Positions 5,438-6,851 of a stretch of 6,851 nucleotides of DNA are shown in pieces. The translations under genes were made by a program, and so were the position numbers. Positions within the stretch are counted from its first letter, which is position 1; the number at the start of each line of letters is the position of its first letter. Source of the DNA: an uncultured Oscillospiraceae bacterium (GTDB lineage Bacteria > Bacillota > Clostridia > Oscillospirales > Oscillospiraceae); the NCBI GenBank assembly GCA_947628265.1, contig CANQZF010000095.1, positions 1-6,851 on the forward strand. Direction: 5' to 3'. Below the pieces are notes generated by a model. The model saw only the letters and a list, made by a program, of their open reading frames with translations. It ran no database searches and was not told the DNA's origin.

Positions 5438-5502
5438 CTACGGCAAGTTTTCGAGTTTATTCAAGTGTTCCGATTATCGTATTGTCAAAAAATACGCCGT
5501 AC

Positions 5503-5524
5503 GGGCCGCTGCCCACAGCGGACC
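5503..5524 (+). repeat. Plus hairpin opening the partial third module
   Basis: Preceded by GCCGTAC (5496-5502). Stem CCGCTG (5506-5511) / CAGCGG (5516-5521) with loop CCCA, extended by GG/CC (5503-5504 with 5523-5524) across a mismatch. The sequence then leads into the edge direct repeat, not into another core. Confidence 0.65.
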
Positions 5525-5525
5525 A

Positions 5526-5579
5526 TTCCCAATAACGCACACGTCAAAATCAACGCAAAAACCTATCCCATGCGCCGTA
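5526..5579 (+). repeat. Edge direct repeat, copy 2
   Basis: Second copy of the 54-nt sequence at 4740-4793 (46 of 54 identical by hand alignment), here between the hairpin at 5503-5524 and the hairpin at 5581-5602. The offset between copies is 786 bp, equal to two 354-bp periods plus 78 bp. Confidence 0.85.
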
Positions 5580-5580
5580 G

Positions 5581-5602
5581 GGGCGGCCTCTCTTGGCCGC
5601 CC
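5581..5602. repeat. GC-rich hairpin after the phosphodiesterase gene
   Basis: Perfect 8-bp stem GGGCGGCC (5581-5588) / GGCCGCCC (5595-5602), loop TCTCTT, preceded by GCCGTA (5574-5579). It begins 14 nt downstream of the phosphodiesterase stop as read on the minus strand and may help end that transcript, although no T-run follows. This type of palindrome (CGTAGGGGCGGCC...) is, to my knowledge, a common dispersed extragenic repeat in Oscillospiraceae. Confidence 0.6.
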
Positions 5603-5616
5603 GGGGCCGGTCAACC

Positions 5617-6456
5617 TTATTCCGGCACAAACCCCTCGAAGATGACCACGCACCCCTCTTTTTCCAGCTCCCGCATACGCTCCGGGTCGCGGACGGTCCA
5701 GCTGACCTCGTGGACGTTGTAGAGCCTGCGCATACCGGAGAGAACCGGGGCGTCCCGGTCCACGTGGTTGTAGGCGATGAAGTCCGGGCGGGTCAGGGGG
5801 TTGGCCAGGAGGTGCGTCATGGCGTAGCACTGCGTTTTGGACAGATTTGCCGGGGCGGAGCGGACGAAATTCTCGCTGAGCTGCCCCCGGATGACGTCGG
5901 GGTAGTCCCGCCTCAGCCACAGGAGCACGTTGGGGTCGAAGGACTCCAGGCAGTAGGGGCCGTCATATTTGTCCATCCGCTCCATGACGGCGCGCACCAG
6001 CTCCTTGGCGTTGCCCTCGCGGGTCTTGAGCTCGATGATGAGGGGCGTCTTGCCGGAGAAGACCTCCAGGACCTCCTCCAGAAGCGGGATGGTCTCCCCG
6101 GAGCCCAAAAGCGGGAAGTCGGGAAGCTCCGCCGCCGTCAGATCCTCCACCACGGCGGACTTTCCGGTGACGCGGCCAAGGTCGCTGTCGTGGACCACGC
6201 ACAGCGCCCCGTCCCGCATGAGATGTACGTCCAGCTCCGCCCCGAAGCCCCGCTCCACGGCGGCGCGGAAGGCGGAGAGGGAGTTTTCGGGCCGCCCCTC
6301 GTTTAGATTATGTAAACCTCTGTGGGCAAACCGGTGTCCGGCGAAGCTCTCCCACCCGGGAAAGCCCAGCCGAGGGCACATGGCGGCAAGGCCCACAGCG
6401 CCTAATGACGCGGTAACGGCGGCAGCGGAAAGCGCCAATTTTGTAAATTTTTTCAT
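5617..6456 (-). CDS. Glycerophosphodiester phosphodiesterase family protein
   Basis: A 279-residue GDPD-type TIM-barrel enzyme, expected to hydrolyse glycerophosphodiesters to glycerol 3-phosphate and an alcohol. Catalytic and metal-site signatures are present: HRG (45-47) with PENS (56-59), ELD (74-76), VVHD with H89 (87-90), IELK (141-144) and ESFD (171-174). The C-terminus WTVRDPERMRELEKEGCVVI (253-272) matches the family pattern, though the usual final IITDxP is replaced by VIFEGFVPE. Residues 1-27 (Lys-rich start, then a hydrophobic stretch 8-26) are a signal peptide or membrane anchor; C27 follows AAM, not a standard lipobox. It therefore probably acts outside the membrane on deacylated phospholipids or teichoic-acid-like substrates (inference). 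AAGGAG (6465-6470) lies 8 nt before ATG 6456. The gene follows the MFS transporter after 35 nt, likely as one operon. Confidence 0.93.
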   Translation of the reverse strand: MKKFTKLALSAAAVTASLGAVGLAAMCPRLGFPGWESFAGHRFAHRGLHNLNEGRPENSLSAFRAAVERGFGAELDVHLMRDGALCVVHDSDLGRVTGKSAVVEDLTAAELPDFPLLGSGETIPLLEEVLEVFSGKTPLIIELKTREGNAKELVRAVMERMDKYDGPYCLESFDPNVLLWLRRDYPDVIRGQLSENFVRSAPANLSKTQCYAMTHLLANPLTRPDFIAYNHVDRDAPVLSGMRRLYNVHEVSWTVRDPERMRELEKEGCVVIFEGFVPE

Positions 6457-6466
6457 AGCGCAAACT

Positions 6467-6478
6467 CCTTTCGAAAGG
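6467..6478. promoter_or_regulatory. 12-bp palindrome overlapping the phosphodiesterase ribosome binding site
   Basis: CCTTTCGAAAGG is a perfect 12-bp palindrome; its minus-strand right half supplies most of the AAGGAG Shine-Dalgarno of the gene starting at 6456. In mRNA it can form a 4-bp CCUU/AAGG stem, which is probably too weak to mask the site strongly. It may be coincidental. Confidence 0.3.
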
Positions 6479-6491
6479 GTTTTTGACGTTT

Positions 6492-6851
6492 TTAGTCCTC
6501 CATATCCTCAAACGCCTCAAGCCCCTTTTTGGGCTCGGCCTTGGTGTCGCCGTGTCTCACAAAGAGCATGGTGACGAAGCTCAGGGCGGCGAAGAGGGCG
6601 GCGTAGGGGAAGAGGACCTTGTAGCCGATGTGCTTCATGAGGGTCCCCGCCAGCACCGGGGTGATGACCTGGGCCAGCATGGAGGCGGTGTAGTAGTAGC
6701 CGGTGAATTTCCCCACGTCGGAGCCCCGGCACATCTCCACCACCATGGGCAGGGAGTTTACGTTGATGGCCGCCCAGGCCAGGCCCACCAGGGCGAAGGC
6801 CACGAACATGATGGGGACGATGGAGTCGAACACGGTGGTGAGGACGCCCCC
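6492..6851 (-). CDS. MFS transporter, C-terminal part (5' partial; SLC45/sugar-transporter-like)
   Basis: 119 residues of the C-terminal end of a major facilitator superfamily permease; the gene runs off the right edge, and the GTG at 6833 is internal. Three membrane segments are visible, expected to be TM10-TM12: about residues 12-34 (PIMFVAFALVGLAWAAINVN), 51-72 (YTASMLAQVITPVLAGTL) and 79-98 (LFPYAALFAALSFVTMLFV), followed by a charged cytoplasmic tail ending AFEDMED. The loop VEMCRGSDVGKFTGYYYTAS is typical of the SLC45-like branch of bacterial MFS proteins, some of which move sugars with protons; the substrate cannot be told from this fragment. Its stop lies 35 nt before the start of the phosphodiesterase gene, with no terminator between, so co-transcription is likely. 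Confidence 0.87.
   Translation of the reverse strand, partial: GGVLTTVFDSIVPIMFVAFALVGLAWAAINVNSLPMVVEMCRGSDVGKFTGYYYTASMLAQVITPVLAGTLMKHIGYKVLFPYAALFAALSFVTMLFVRHGDTKAEPKKGLEAFEDMED

Larger units (their letters stand above)
5142..5495 (+). repeat. 354-bp tandem repeat, unit 2
   Basis: Homologous to unit 1 module by module: plus hairpin 5149-5170; core 5192-5270; minus hairpin 5312-5358, here carrying the 25-nt module; a 57-nt spacer (5359-5415); second minus hairpin 5416-5437 without the module; spacer 5438-5495. The core segments 4849-4970 and 5204-5327 are about 80% identical by hand alignment, so the duplication is not recent or the copies came from different family members. Confidence 0.8.
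4740..5602. repeat. Intergenic palindromic repeat array (no gene)
   Basis: The 880 bp between the convergent stops at 4736 and 5617 hold no credible gene. The content is eight GC-rich hairpins with a shared end of the type GCCGTANGGGCCG. Plus-orientation ends lie at 4788, 5142, 5496 and 5574 (the last a GGGCGG variant); minus-orientation ends lie at 4972-4984, 5076-5088, 5353-5365 and 5432-5444. The order is + - - + - - + +. The hairpins are joined by homologous spacers so that the whole is a tandem dimer of 354-bp units flanked by a direct repeat. It resembles REP/BIME-type extragenic repeats or a cluster of MITEs; no transposase is in the window. Confidence 0.85.

Noticed and set aside
5460..5488. 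Minus-strand promoter with perfect TTGACA (5488-5483) in the array
   Set aside because: The only -10 at an acceptable distance is TTGAAT with an 18-bp spacer and without the essential second A. The equivalent position in unit 1 lacks TTGACA, and no gene follows.
5161..5535. Open reading frame of 124 codons on the plus strand inside the repeat array (also 4890-5228, 5123-5392, 5396-5722 plus and 4978-5244 minus)
   Set aside because: These frames run through hairpins and repeat-unit boundaries, have no suitable Shine-Dalgarno, and their peptides repeat only because the DNA repeats. The homologous units do not preserve one common frame.
4740..5602. CRISPR array
   Set aside because: The repeats are long, few, in mixed orientation and joined by homologous spacers, unlike identical short repeats with unique spacers; no cas gene is present.
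5593..6306. 237-codon plus-strand frame opposite the phosphodiesterase, and 5969-6574 in another frame
   Set aside because: Antisense shadows of a gene with full catalytic motifs on the minus strand; no domain, start site or composition supports them.
6457..6491. Terminator between the transporter and phosphodiesterase genes
   Set aside because: Only the short CCTTTCGAAAGG palindrome is present and no T-run follows it on the minus strand; the T-rich run lies on its other side, so read-through is expected.

Overview
This window is high-GC DNA from a Firmicute, most likely an Oscillospiraceae-type clostridium (Oscillibacter / Flavonifractor / Lawsonibacter-like). The basis is the gene content (CBS-domain family II pyrophosphatase, DegV, DUF362, an ECF sigma factor with a membrane-anchored partner), strong Shine-Dalgarno sequences, and a style of GC-rich palindromic intergenic repeat that I associate with these genomes. 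The assignment is inference; no rRNA or other marker gene is present.

Layout. Positions 1-1269 (+) hold the 3' part of a manganese-dependent inorganic diphosphatase with regulatory DRTGG and CBS domains. A strong bidirectional terminator follows at 1275-1305. On the minus strand come a DUF362 protein (1318-2205) and, upstream of it in transcription order, a DegV family fatty-acid-binding protein with a TTG start (2309-3211). The 103-bp gap between them holds a good sigma-A-type promoter whose -10 box lies inside a 13-bp perfect inverted repeat, which looks like an operator. A 222-bp divergent region (3212-3433) separates DegV from a plus-strand pair: an ECF sigma factor (3434-3994) and an overlapping single-pass membrane protein, probably its anti-sigma factor (3981-4736).

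Positions 4737-5616 hold no credible gene. This stretch is a highly organised repeat array: two tandem units with a period of exactly 354 bp (4788-5141 and 5142-5495), a partial third module, and an 85%-identical direct repeat at the two edges. It contains eight GC-rich hairpins that share a GCCGTANGGGCCG-like end in the orientation order + - - + - - + +. Inside each unit is a MITE-like element with a 13-nt terminal inverted repeat and a conserved 57-nt sequence that can fold as a three-way junction. A 25-nt module sits in a different hairpin of each unit, so the period is preserved. This is the most unusual content of the window.

The right end is on the minus strand: a glycerophosphodiester phosphodiesterase (5617-6456) preceded by the C-terminal part of an MFS transporter (6492-6851, running off the window), probably one operon. 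The repeat array therefore lies between the 3' ends of two convergent transcription units. The genes are mostly housekeeping or envelope-related (pyrophosphate removal, fatty-acid handling, envelope stress sensing, phosphodiester scavenging) and do not form one pathway.
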